Of a DNA stretch of 7,738 bases, positions 1 through 5,846 are shown piece by piece. The stretch covers positions 1-7,738 of the forward strand of contig PCCT01000073.1 in the NCBI GenBank assembly GCA_002731985.1. The letters run 5' to 3'. Each line of letters begins with the position of its first letter. The stretch's first letter is position 1. The DNA is from Nitrospinota bacterium (lineage in GTDB: Bacteria > Nitrospinota > Nitrospinia > Nitrospinales > VA-1). The position numbers and the translations under genes were made by a program. Below the pieces are notes generated by a model. That model searched no databases. It was not told the origin of the DNA and saw only the letters and a program-made list of their open reading frames with translations.

Positions 1-122
1 AGTTCAGCGGCTTTCCGGAAAAGAATTTGATGCCCCACATGCACACCATCAAAATTACCGATGGCGACGACGGGATAAGGAATCGGGCCTGTAATATTTT
101 TCGTACCGCGAATTATATTCAT
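1..122 (-). CDS. ribF: RibF, bifunctional riboflavin kinase / FAD synthetase (N-terminal fragment, cut by window edge)
   Basis: Reading leftward from the ATG at 122-120, 40 codons are visible before the window ends. Residues 18-32 contain the signature G-N-F-D-G-V-H-x-G-H, the nucleotidyltransferase motif of the FAD synthetase (FMN adenylyltransferase) domain that opens RibF proteins. The family makes FMN and then FAD from riboflavin in the cytoplasm; the kinase domain would lie to the left, outside the window. The start fits because the motif normally sits about 20 residues in. The only Shine-Dalgarno-like bases are a weak AAGG (135-138), 12 nt upstream. The gene diverges from the tatB-like gene. 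Identification is firm from the motif even though most of the protein is unseen. Confidence 0.9.
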   Translation of the reverse strand, partial: MNIIRGTKNITGPIPYPVVAIGNFDGVHVGHQILFRKAAE

Positions 123-184
123 TTTTAATTTCAGCCTTAAATAACTACGCGGAAGTACTCACGGTGTCCCGGATCTGGTAGCAG

Positions 185-213
185 TGGAAATCCGTAGGAT
201 AGTCTGATAGAAT
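185..213 (+). promoter_or_regulatory. Possible sigma70-type promoter for the tatB-like gene
   Basis: TGGAAA (185-190) and TAGAAT (208-213) are 17 bp apart. They match the -35 consensus at 4 of 6 and the -10 consensus at 5 of 6 positions. This would start transcription near 220 and give a leader of about 35 nt before the tatB-like start. The match is modest and could be chance; nothing else in the 133-bp divergent spacer looks better on this strand. Confidence 0.25.
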
Positions 214-255
214 GCATCTGTTCCAAAAATACCTTAAATTATTTGGAGTTGCCTC

Positions 256-543
256 ATGTTTGATATTGGCTTTTTTGAAATGCTAGTCATTATGGCCATT
301 GCAGTGGTCGTTATCGGACCACAAAATCTACCCCGTCTGGCCAAATCTATCGGCAAGGGCTGGGGCGAATTTCAGAGAACCTTCGACGACCTTAAAAAGG
401 ACGTCATGGACGAAGCAGAAGGCTTGAAGCAGTCGGTCAACATCGACAAACTGGAACAGGATGTTGGGTCGGCGACTAAAATTGATGTCGACGTCAATCT
501 TGGTATGGACGACATCAACTCCGATTCCAAACCATTGGATTAG
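256..543 (+). CDS. tatB: Sec-independent (twin-arginine) protein translocase subunit, TatB-like
   Basis: This 95-residue protein has the TatA/TatB architecture: a short N-terminal membrane helix (about residues 4-21), a Gly-Pro hinge (G21-P22), an amphipathic helix with basic residues (about 24-48), then an acidic, probably disordered tail. The opening M-F-D-I-G-F with E8 is typical of TatB rather than TatA, and the hinge reads I-G-P-Q-N-L-P instead of the F-G-P-K-K-L-P usual in TatA. TatB works with TatC to receive folded precursors carrying twin-arginine signals at the inner membrane. The length is short for TatB, so a TatA or dual-function role is possible. No tatC or second tat gene is in the window. 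GGAG (245-248) lies 7 nt before the ATG. A DUF2231-type gene follows after 49 nt and is probably co-transcribed. Confidence 0.85.
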   Translation: MFDIGFFEMLVIMAIAVVVIGPQNLPRLAKSIGKGWGEFQRTFDDLKKDVMDEAEGLKQSVNIDKLEQDVGSATKIDVDVNLGMDDINSDSKPLD

Positions 544-577
544 GAAAGTCCCTGAACTTCCATTTTAAAAGAATCCC

Positions 578-583
578 GGAAGG
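578..583 (+). promoter_or_regulatory. Ribosome binding site supporting a TTG start at 593
   Basis: GGAAGG lies 9 nt before the TTG at 593. The frame is open only from 569 (TAA at 566-568) and contains no ATG or GTG before 593. This Shine-Dalgarno match is the main reason for placing the start at the TTG. Confidence 0.6.
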
Positions 584-592
584 TTCGCACGC

Positions 593-976
593 TTGATAAG
601 CTCTATCTCATTTCATCCCTTCATATCACATTTCCCCACAGCTTTACTGTTCGCGGGTCTGTTGCTTTTGTTCCTTGCGTACAAAAAAGGAAAACGCGAC
701 GACACCGGAGCGGCTTCTTTTAATCTAAGCATGGGTTTTATCGCCGCCCTGATGGCCGATTTTTCAGGAATGATTTCCGTTGACATGACCTCTCGAACTG
801 CGGGGGAGGTTCAGGGCCACCAGGGATACTCCTTTCTCCTTACAGTGTTGTTCGCACTCGCTCTAGTCTGGTCCTATATCAAACCATTCACCCGGACAGC
901 CCTGTTCATATACCTGGCCTGCGCTTTGGCGATGCTGGCAAGCATCGTTACAGGATACCAACTGGTGTTTTTATAA
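593..976 (+). CDS. DUF2231-type small multi-pass membrane protein (paralog A)
   Basis: This 127-residue, very hydrophobic protein has about four predicted membrane segments (roughly residues 14-30, 45-63, 78-95 and 102-123). Near the N-terminus it carries H8-P-x-x-x-H13-F-P, the hallmark of DUF2231 (predicted membrane proteins of unknown function), and a third conserved-looking histidine, H76, at the start of the third segment. Membrane-facing histidines could suggest a bound cofactor such as heme, but that is inference. Compared with its convergent relative at 1108-1533 it has the same H-P...H-F-P opening and a matching G-A-x-F-N...G-F stretch, but it ends sooner and lacks the Gly-Gly-x-L-V segment near the C-terminus. 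The start is a TTG with a good ribosome site. It probably shares a transcript with the tatB-like gene. Confidence 0.75.
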   Translation: MISSISFHPFISHFPTALLFAGLLLLFLAYKKGKRDDTGAASFNLSMGFIAALMADFSGMISVDMTSRTAGEVQGHQGYSFLLTVLFALALVWSYIKPFTRTALFIYLACALAMLASIVTGYQLVFL

Positions 977-1004
977 CGGTATCTAAAAAGGCAAGCGCTT
1001 TGAA

Positions 1005-1066
1005 TTTGTAGTTGCCCAATTCATTGGGCGCCTTTAAAACCGCCCAATGAATTGGGCAACTACAAA
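1005..1066. repeat. REP-doublet (BIME)-like inverted repeat between convergent genes
   Basis: Two perfectly complementary 26-bp arms (1005-1030 and 1041-1066) are separated by a 10-bp spacer. Each arm contains its own small palindrome, GCCCAAT-tc-ATTGGGC at 1014-1029 and its counterpart GCCCAAT-ga-ATTGGGC at 1042-1057. Each is tagged on the outside by GTAG (1008-1011) or its complement CTAC (1060-1063). A tetranucleotide GTAG next to an imperfect hairpin is the layout of REP sequences mobilised by RAYT (IS200/IS605-like) transposases, and two REPs head to head make a BIME. It lies between the 3' ends of two converging operons, so the RNA hairpin could also end or protect transcripts from both sides. 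No U-tract follows on either strand, so a classical intrinsic terminator is not supported. Confidence 0.75.
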
Positions 1067-1107
1067 AACATATATACCTCTTAAGCCTGCATGGAAACCC
1101 GCTTTGC

Positions 1108-1533
1108 TTAGTTTATGGAACCTCCAGGAAGATCAAACCTATGAACCAACTCGCCTCCATAGTATCCCGCGCCCAGCACTGCACACAATCCTGCCACTAG
1201 AAAGAAATGATAGGCTACTTTGCCCCAGGTCCTGTTACGAAATCGAGACAGCAACATCACTCCCAAAAATAAAAAAACCGTTGAGAACGCGAAAAGTATA
1301 TGGCTGGACAGAAAGGGCTTAAATTCACCTTTTACTTCAATGCTCATGACGCCAAGAAACCCTACGACCACAACCGGAAGCGAACTCCAGAATCCGAATC
1401 GCACATTAAACGCACCTGCTTTGGCGACAGACTTTTCTCCTTGAAAGTTTCCGTACAGCTCAAACAAAACTCCGCTTACCAGCAGACCGACTGGAAAATG
1501 AACCAACAAAGGATGTAGTTTGGCAAAAAACAT
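1108..1533 (-). CDS. DUF2231-type small multi-pass membrane protein (paralog B)
   Basis: This 141-residue integral membrane protein has four predicted spans (about residues 9-27, 46-65, 78-97 and 105-125). The N-terminus shows H7-P-L-L-V-H12-F-P, the DUF2231 signature, and H78 opens the third span. Near the C-terminus G-Y-Y-G-G-E-L-V matches the Gly-Gly-x-L-V segment usual in the family. Function is unknown; a redox or heme-related membrane role is only a guess from the conserved histidines. It is the last gene of the minus-strand operon, starting 10 nt after the trmH-like stop, without an evident Shine-Dalgarno, so translational coupling is likely. Its 3' end faces paralog A across the inverted repeat at 1005-1066. 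Confidence 0.8.
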   Translation of the reverse strand: MFFAKLHPLLVHFPVGLLVSGVLFELYGNFQGEKSVAKAGAFNVRFGFWSSLPVVVVGFLGVMSIEVKGEFKPFLSSHILFAFSTVFLFLGVMLLSRFRNRTWGKVAYHFFLVAGLCAVLGAGYYGGELVHRFDLPGGSIN

Positions 1534-1543
1534 GCGACAGCTA

Positions 1544-2323
1544 TTATCTTTTAAAATCGCGGCGGCGGCTCAATTCCGAAAGGACTATTCCTGCCGCAAC
1601 AGAAACGTTGAGCGATTGAACCTTTTCCGCGCCAGATATCCGTACCACCTGATTACAGCGCTTTTTTACACCTTCAGAGAGACCCTCTTGCTCGTTTCCC
1701 AAAACCACGACACAAGGAAACCGTACCTCAACCTCATAAAGCGATTGTTTCGCGTCAAGATCTGCGCCCAATACAAATACATTACGGGACATAAAATCGC
1801 GCAGTGCCGAAGCCAGATTAGTCGATTGGAAAATGGGTGTCACCTCCATCGCTCCCTCGGCAGTGCGTGCGGCGGACGATGTTAGCCGGGCTTGACCTTC
1901 TTCATTTGACACAACCAGTCCCTCCGCGCCAAAAAAAGCGCAAGTCCGTAAAATCGCTCCCAGATTGTGAGTGTTTCCTACGCGATCCAGTGCAACAGCA
2001 ATTCCTTGTTTCCCGAGTCCTCCTTTAATAAAGGGGTGAACCGGCGATGGCTCCAGCGGTCGGACCACCATGACCACACCTTCATGATGGGTGGCAGATG
2101 CTACTTTATTCAAAGATTCCGCATCCAACTCTCTGTAAGGGAGTTTGTGGTCAGCGCACCATTTCTTTATAGTCCCTAATTTTGCAGAACGCTGTTTGGA
2201 AAAAAACAGACGGCAAAGATCCTGCGGGCGTTTTTCAAAAAATCGCAGGCATGTGTTCCAACCGTATAATGTAAATTCCACATCTTTGCGGCGGGGCTTT
2301 GATGGGGCTGATTGGTTTGTCAT
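1544..2323 (-). CDS. TrmH/SpoU-family RNA 2'-O-methyltransferase (YfiF-like)
   Basis: At 259 residues this protein shows both domains of the family. Residues about 16-88 form an L30e-like substrate-binding domain (L-Y-G-W-N opening, ending in H-H-E-G-V-V-M-V-V). The SPOUT catalytic domain follows with motif 1 around N120-L-G-A-I-L-R126, motif 2 at V-L-G-N-E-Q-E-G-L (207-215) and motif 3 at S237-L-N-V-S-V-A-A. These residues form the knotted SAM pocket that methylates ribose 2'-OH in tRNA or rRNA. The arrangement resembles E. coli YfiF and RlmB; the RNA target cannot be told from sequence. The N-terminus is shorter than in YfiF. It follows dusB after 76 nt and precedes DUF2231 paralog B by 10 nt. 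The ATG at 2323 has no clear Shine-Dalgarno. Confidence 0.9.
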   Translation of the reverse strand: MTNQSAPSKPRRKDVEFTLYGWNTCLRFFEKRPQDLCRLFFSKQRSAKLGTIKKWCADHKLPYRELDAESLNKVASATHHEGVVMVVRPLEPSPVHPFIKGGLGKQGIAVALDRVGNTHNLGAILRTCAFFGAEGLVVSNEEGQARLTSSAARTAEGAMEVTPIFQSTNLASALRDFMSRNVFVLGADLDAKQSLYEVEVRFPCVVVLGNEQEGLSEGVKKRCNQVVRISGAEKVQSLNVSVAAGIVLSELSRRRDFKR

Positions 2324-2384
2324 ATAGTTTATAGTTGGACTCGAAAATTATTTTCTGGAAAGGCGTGCCAAGCGACTATTTCCT

Positions 2385-2399
2385 CTCGGCCTTGCCGAG
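2385..2399 (-). other. Small GC hairpin directly after the dusB stop
   Basis: CTCGGC and GCCGAG form a 6-bp stem with a 3-nt loop, starting at the base after the dusB TGA on the minus strand. No T-tract follows in that direction, so it is not a convincing intrinsic terminator. It may stabilise the 3' end or modulate readthrough into the trmH-like gene. A second, AT-only hairpin (2343-2355, 5-bp stem) lies further along the same 76-nt spacer. Confidence 0.3.
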
Positions 2400-3464
2400 T
2401 CAGCCGTGACCGCCTGCCATAAAGGTTTCGGTCGCTTCGAATCTGGGTTGAGGCAAGTGCGCAACCTTGTCAAAAAACTCGCGGGCGCTTTGCACTATCG
2501 CGTCAACGGTCAGTATATGATACATCGCCCCTCGAAACGCCGCCGCTCCCGGATAACCATAAACCAGCCAGGCGGCAAACTTACGTAAATAGATAAGGGT
2601 ATTACGCAAATCGTATTCTTCTCTTAATAACTCAAGGTACCGGTCCAGAACAACACAGGGGTCTTCAGAGTCGCCTCTATCAAGGCCAACACATTCTTTA
2701 AATATCCATGGGTTCCTCAATGCGCCACGGCCAATCATTACCGCATCGACACCTGATTCTTTTAACAATTGTTGCGCTTGCTCAGCGGTGCGTATATCAC
2801 CGTTGCCGATGATGGGAAGTTTAGCCTTTTGCTTGACCTCCGCGATCAAATCCCAATCGGCCCTGCCGTCGTATCCCTGGGCACGTGTTCGCCCATGAAT
2901 TGCCGCCCACTCACAACCGGAGTTGTAGGCCGCAGTGACACATTCGTGAATGGTCAGTTCTTCAGGGCTCCACCCGGTACGCATTTTAACGGTGAGTGGA
3001 ATATCAATTCCACTCCTGATTTTTGTTAAAAATGTTTCAAGATAAGCCGGGTCGCGCATTAACGCCGCTCCGCAACCTTTCTTCACCACTTTTTTTACCG
3101 GACACCCCAGATTGATATCCACGAAAGCGGCACCGGCTTCTTTGACAAAATGCGCCGCGTTGGTAATGTCTTCCGCCGACTCGCCAAAAAGCTGTATTCC
3201 CACCATAGCTTCCGCGTCGCGATGGACTGCGATCATCTTATGGGTTTTCCCGGAGCTATACAGAAGGCCTTTCGCGGAAACCAATTCCGAAACCAAAATC
3301 CCCGATCCCAATTCATCCATCAACTGGCGATAACAAATGTCAGTAATCCCTGCCATGGGCGCCAGCCAAAACGGATTACGCGCTCTGGCGATCAATCCAT
3401 CCCGCAATAACTCTGCTGGATGCGTGTCTGTGCGATGGACAATGTGCGAATTTGGCCGGTTCAT
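2400..3464 (-). CDS. dusB: tRNA-dihydrouridine synthase, DusB type
   Basis: This 354-residue FMN-dependent enzyme reduces specific uridines of tRNA to dihydrouridine. Visible motifs in a TIM barrel: A35-P-M-A-G-I-T-D (FMN site), I-N-L-G-C121-P with C121 as the expected catalytic acid, the following K-K-V-V-K-K-G, V-K-M-R-T-G-W (159-165), I-H-G-R-T-R-A-Q-G-Y (189-198), G-N-G-D-I (220-224) and the phosphate-binding M-I-G-R-G-A (243-248). About residues 260-345 form the helical C-terminal domain. The pattern fits the DusB/NifR3 branch. An ATG at 3545 would add 27 residues, but the ATG at 3464 overlaps the upstream rluA-like stop as ATGA, a normal sign of translational coupling, and the upstream extension is basic and unlike the family. 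The length is slightly above the usual 320-350 residues because of about 30 extra N-terminal residues before the barrel. Confidence 0.92.
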   Translation of the reverse strand: MNRPNSHIVHRTDTHPAELLRDGLIARARNPFWLAPMAGITDICYRQLMDELGSGILVSELVSAKGLLYSSGKTHKMIAVHRDAEAMVGIQLFGESAEDITNAAHFVKEAGAAFVDINLGCPVKKVVKKGCGAALMRDPAYLETFLTKIRSGIDIPLTVKMRTGWSPEELTIHECVTAAYNSGCEWAAIHGRTRAQGYDGRADWDLIAEVKQKAKLPIIGNGDIRTAEQAQQLLKESGVDAVMIGRGALRNPWIFKECVGLDRGDSEDPCVVLDRYLELLREEYDLRNTLIYLRKFAAWLVYGYPGAAAFRGAMYHILTVDAIVQSAREFFDKVAHLPQPRFEATETFMAGGHG

Positions 3465-4369
3465 TTTTCTTCGCTTGCCTTCTCTATATATGGTTGAAAA
3501 TGTTCGGGGCTGGTTGCGGTCAATTCTATTTTTGTATCGAAACATTGGAACTGCATGCGCCTATGGTGCAAGCCAAACTCCTGAGTGCCATCTTTTTTGC
3601 CCTGACCATAAACAGAATCGTTGAAAATGGGAAACCCCACACTCGCCAGATGAACCCGGATCTGGTTGGTGCGCCCGGAGCGCGGAGTCACTTTAAGTAG
3701 AGAACGTTCACCGATTGACGCCAGCCATTCCACATCCGTCCGCGCCGATTGGGAACGAAGAATATCCTTACCGACGAATCGCTTCGACCCTTTCAGCCTG
3801 CCAATGGGTTTATCAATGGTGAAATGCTTTGACTGAGGTATACCTTCCACCAGCGCAAAATATTCTTTCTCCACCCGGTTTTCTTTAAACTCTCGCATGA
3901 TAAAAGCCGCCGCTTCCCGGGTGCGGGCGAATACGATGAGTCCGGTTGTCGTAACATCCAGTCTTTGAACCGGACGCGGTACTTCATCAGGATAAACCTG
4001 TTTTAAAATTTCGGTCATGGAATTTTGAAAATACCGACCGCACGGGTGAACGGGAATTGGCGCGTTTTTATTAAAAGCGCGAATCTCCTTGTCCTGAAAA
4101 ATTATGTTTAGCGAACGGTTCGCCGCCGGTTCCGTTCGCAAACCCGCCCGAGTCACAGTGAGATCGCTGGCGCTCAATATCTGACCGATCAAGGCTGTCT
4201 TGCCATTGACCTCTATTTTGCCAGCAAGTATCTGGCGTGACCATTCTTCAACATCCTGATAGGAGAATCGCGTAGTAAAATACTTTTCGATGGGAAAACC
4301 GTCGTATTGAGGGGGAACATGTGACCGATAAACCTGCTCGGTGGGGGGCATCGTGTGCAATCGGGTCAT
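3461..4369 (-). CDS. RluA-family pseudouridine synthase with S4 domain
   Basis: At 302 residues this has the RluC/RluD-like layout: an S4-like RNA-binding domain (about residues 25-70, ending I-L-A-G-K-I-E-V-N-G-K) and a catalytic domain (about 88-290). The catalytic region reads V-Q135-R-L-D138-x-T-T-T-G-L, so the essential aspartate is present but the usual histidine of H-R-L-D is glutamine. The later motif reads S-G-R-T-N235-Q-I-R-V-H-L, where H is more usual than N. E-K-E-Y170-F-A-L-V-E-G carries the conserved tyrosine. It should isomerise uridine in rRNA or tRNA; the site is unknown. The start at 4369 or the in-frame ATG at 4351 both lack a Shine-Dalgarno, so the exact start is open. The stop overlaps the dusB start by 4 nt; the yqgE stop is 59 nt upstream. 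Confidence 0.88.
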   Translation of the reverse strand: MTRLHTMPPTEQVYRSHVPPQYDGFPIEKYFTTRFSYQDVEEWSRQILAGKIEVNGKTALIGQILSASDLTVTRAGLRTEPAANRSLNIIFQDKEIRAFNKNAPIPVHPCGRYFQNSMTEILKQVYPDEVPRPVQRLDVTTTGLIVFARTREAAAFIMREFKENRVEKEYFALVEGIPQSKHFTIDKPIGRLKGSKRFVGKDILRSQSARTDVEWLASIGERSLLKVTPRSGRTNQIRVHLASVGFPIFNDSVYGQGKKDGTQEFGLHHRRMQFQCFDTKIELTATSPEHFQPYIEKASEEK

Positions 4370-4428
4370 ATCTGGGTCAAATCGGGTAGCAGATTATTAA
4401 TAAACCGATAACATTATTTCTTCAGCGG

Positions 4429-5013
4429 TCAGTTCCATTGCGGATTCACCGGGGCCTTGATGAGATACTGATATTTTTCTCCCAGAGAATTGACAACTTC
4501 GGGCCAGACCAGTTTTTCCTGATCGAGAAAAACAAATCGTTCCTCAGCGTTCTGTATGAGCCAACTTTTTTGTTCCATTTCTCCGGCTAACTGGCCGCCG
4601 GACCATCCGGAGTAGCCCAGATAAAAACGAATATTCTGCTCCGGATTTTCAATCGCTGGATAAACTGTTTCAAGAGTTTCCAGATTGCTTCCAAGGTATA
4701 CCCCCGCGCAGATTTCATCCACTTCCTTAACCTTGCGGGAAGAACGACATAGAAAAAATACTGTTGATTGAGAAACAGGTCCGCCAATATAAACTTTTTC
4801 GTTATAAGCTTTAAGAATATCAATGTGGGAAAACATTTCCGACGCGTTCAACTTGGCAGTGCGATTGATGACCAGACCAAACGATCCCTGTTCATCGTGG
4901 TTGCATAACAAAACCACGGTCCTTGAAAAATTTGGATCGGGTAAAACCGGATTGGCGACAAGCAAAGAGCCTTTGCCATATTTTTTATTTGTGAAATCGT
5001 CAGGGAATTCCAT
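4429..5013 (-). CDS. yqgE: YqgE/AlgH family protein (UPF0301, DUF179)
   Basis: This 194-residue protein matches the family along its whole length: G15-S-L-L-V-A-N-P-x-L-x-D-P-N-F at the N-terminus, then R-T-V-V-L-L-C, G46-L-V-I-N-R, I-G-G-P-V (76-80) and F-Y-L-G-Y-S-G-W-S-G-G-Q-L-A-G-E-M (130-146). There is no signal peptide or membrane span, so it is cytoplasmic. The biochemical role is not established; the AlgH name comes from an alginate-regulation phenotype in Pseudomonas. The ATG at 5013 lies 11 nt after the stop of the LRR gene, with no evident Shine-Dalgarno, which fits coupled translation in the operon. Confidence 0.92.
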   Translation of the reverse strand: MEFPDDFTNKKYGKGSLLVANPVLPDPNFSRTVVLLCNHDEQGSFGLVINRTAKLNASEMFSHIDILKAYNEKVYIGGPVSQSTVFFLCRSSRKVKEVDEICAGVYLGSNLETLETVYPAIENPEQNIRFYLGYSGWSGGQLAGEMEQKSWLIQNAEERFVFLDQEKLVWPEVVNSLGEKYQYLIKAPVNPQWN

Positions 5014-5024
5014 ACTGGATTAAT

Positions 5025-5645
5025 TTATAGATTCAGTGACTGAAGCTTGTTAAAGTTGGGTCCTGCCTTGGCGTCTTCCCTGGCTTCCACCGAAGTGAAG
5101 TTATTATCCATATACAGCGCGACCAGGTTTGGGAATACTTTGGATACGGCCAGTGCCATCATGCCTCCATCACCTATTTCATTCTGAGCCAGATCCAGCT
5201 CCTCCAGCTGGCTCAAAGAGTTTTCTTTGGCCAGAATTTTTGCGCCCTCGTCCTTGATCAAATTCCGATACAGGTTAAGTGTCTTGAGTTTCGTCAAAAT
5301 GGTTGATCGGCAAATCGCGCGAACGCCTTCAGGACTCAGGTCATTGCCCCCCAACTCCAGCCATTGCAGTTTGGCGAATATAGGGGACGCGGCCAGCAGT
5401 TTCGCGCCTTCATCGCCAATACGGTTTCCTCCCAGGTTCAGGCGCTTTACCTTGGACAGGCGTTCATCCTTTGTAAAAAGAGCCATTCCGTTGACTCCGA
5501 CACAGTAACCCTTGAGGTCAAACTCTCTTCCGTTTTGGGAAAGGTGTTCTTCGACGATTTTATCCATCGATTGCTTTAGTTTTTCCCCAACTAGACCGCA
5601 AGGCTCAGCTGGTTTATATATGTCAAAATGAGTAATAGATGGCAT
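5025..5645 (-). CDS. Leucine-rich-repeat protein, ribonuclease-inhibitor type
   Basis: The 206 residues contain about five LRR units of 27-28 residues from position 63 on, following L-x-x-L-x-L-x-x-N-x-I-x-D-E-G-A-x-x-L-A. The first is at 63-90, then 91-117, 118-144, 145-171 and 172-198. The spacing and D-E-G-A helix motif match the RI-like (LRR_6) class, which forms horseshoe-shaped protein-binding surfaces. The protein stops at L-Q-S-L-N-L, only 8 residues into a sixth unit, so there is no normal C-terminal cap. Residues 1-62 are not recognisable; there is no signal peptide or membrane span, so it is probably cytosolic. An in-frame GTG at 5678 would add 11 residues, but the ATG at 5645 has a strong ribosome site. 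It is first in the minus-strand operon. Its binding partner is unknown. Confidence 0.85.
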   Translation of the reverse strand: MPSITHFDIYKPAEPCGLVGEKLKQSMDKIVEEHLSQNGREFDLKGYCVGVNGMALFTKDERLSKVKRLNLGGNRIGDEGAKLLAASPIFAKLQWLELGGNDLSPEGVRAICRSTILTKLKTLNLYRNLIKDEGAKILAKENSLSQLEELDLAQNEIGDGGMMALAVSKVFPNLVALYMDNNFTSVEAREDAKAGPNFNKLQSLNL

Positions 5646-5650
5646 AATAA

Positions 5651-5657
5651 CCTCTTT
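5651..5657 (-). promoter_or_regulatory. Ribosome binding site choosing the LRR gene start
   Basis: On the minus strand AAAGAGG lies 5 nt before the ATG at 5645. The alternative GTG at 5678 has no comparable site, so the ATG is preferred. It is the best Shine-Dalgarno in the minus-strand operon, as expected for the lead gene. Confidence 0.65.
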
Positions 5658-5693
5658 GATCAGCGATTGGCACCGCACCCCGTCATGGGCACA

Positions 5694-5720
5694 TCAGGAA
5701 AGTCCTGTCAGGAAAGACCT
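5694..5720. repeat. Short tandem direct repeat in the leader of the LRR operon
   Basis: TCAGGAAAG occurs at 5694-5702 and again at 5708-5716, a 14-bp period, and the following bases are similar (TCCTG versus ACCT). The first copy also forms a 5-bp hairpin (5695-5707). It sits between the putative minus-strand promoter and the LRR start, where it could be an operator or leader structure. It may equally be chance. Confidence 0.35.
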
Positions 5721-5782
5721 AAAGAACCAGAAATATTGATGTTAAGGACAGATAATGCGACAGTATTTTTGTAGTACAGGCT

Positions 5783-5788
5783 ATTATA
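5783..5788 (-). promoter_or_regulatory. Candidate -10 box for the minus-strand operon
   Basis: The minus strand reads a perfect TATAAT here. No good -35 lies at the standard distance (the hexamer 17 bp upstream has no resemblance), and there is no extended TG. If used, transcription would start near 5776 and give a leader of about 130 nt before the LRR gene. It lies directly beside the hisI -35 box on the other strand, so the two promoters would compete for polymerase. Confidence 0.35.
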
Positions 5789-5791
5789 AGG

Positions 5792-5820
5792 TTGACAGAA
5801 AATCAATTATATTTTAAATT
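5792..5820 (+). promoter_or_regulatory. Sigma70-type promoter for hisI
   Basis: A perfect TTGACA (5792-5797) is followed after 17 bp by TAAATT (5815-5820, 4 of 6 consensus) in very AT-rich DNA. The predicted start near 5827 gives a leader of only about 20 nt, leaving no room for a his-leader attenuator. This is the strongest promoter match in the window. Confidence 0.6.
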
Positions 5821-5833
5821 TTCGAGTTTCACC

Positions 5834-5840
5834 AAGGGGG
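5834..5840 (+). promoter_or_regulatory. Ribosome binding site choosing the hisI start
   Basis: AAGGGGG ends 6 nt before the ATG at 5847. A GTG at 5844 is in the same frame but only 3 nt from the G-run, so the ATG is the better start. An ATG at 5842 is followed at once by TGA and cannot encode a protein. Confidence 0.65.
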
Positions 5841-5846
5841 TATGTG

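Noticed and set aside
171..194. Possible hairpin in the ribF/tatB spacer (CGGAT...ATCCG)
   Set aside because: A 5-bp stem with a loop of about 15 nt is expected by chance and fits no known leader.
1047..1322. Plus-strand frame of 91 codons starting inside the inverted repeat
   Set aside because: It runs antisense to DUF2231 paralog B, has an unstructured composition and lacks a ribosome site.
2385..2399. Hairpin after dusB as an intrinsic terminator
   Set aside because: The stem is only 6 bp and no T-tract follows on the minus strand; kept only as a low-confidence structure.
2400..3545. Longer dusB reading frame starting at 3545
   Set aside because: The extra 27 residues are basic, do not resemble DusB N-termini and overlap 85 nt of the rluA-like gene. 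The ATG at 3464 gives a clean ATGA overlap.
3793..3987. Minus-strand 64-codon frame inside the rluA-like gene
   Set aside because: It is an out-of-frame shadow on the same strand with no independent start signal.
4360..4388. Repeated AATCGGGT near the rluA-like start
   Set aside because: Two short copies partly inside coding sequence, with no palindrome or promoter context; likely chance.
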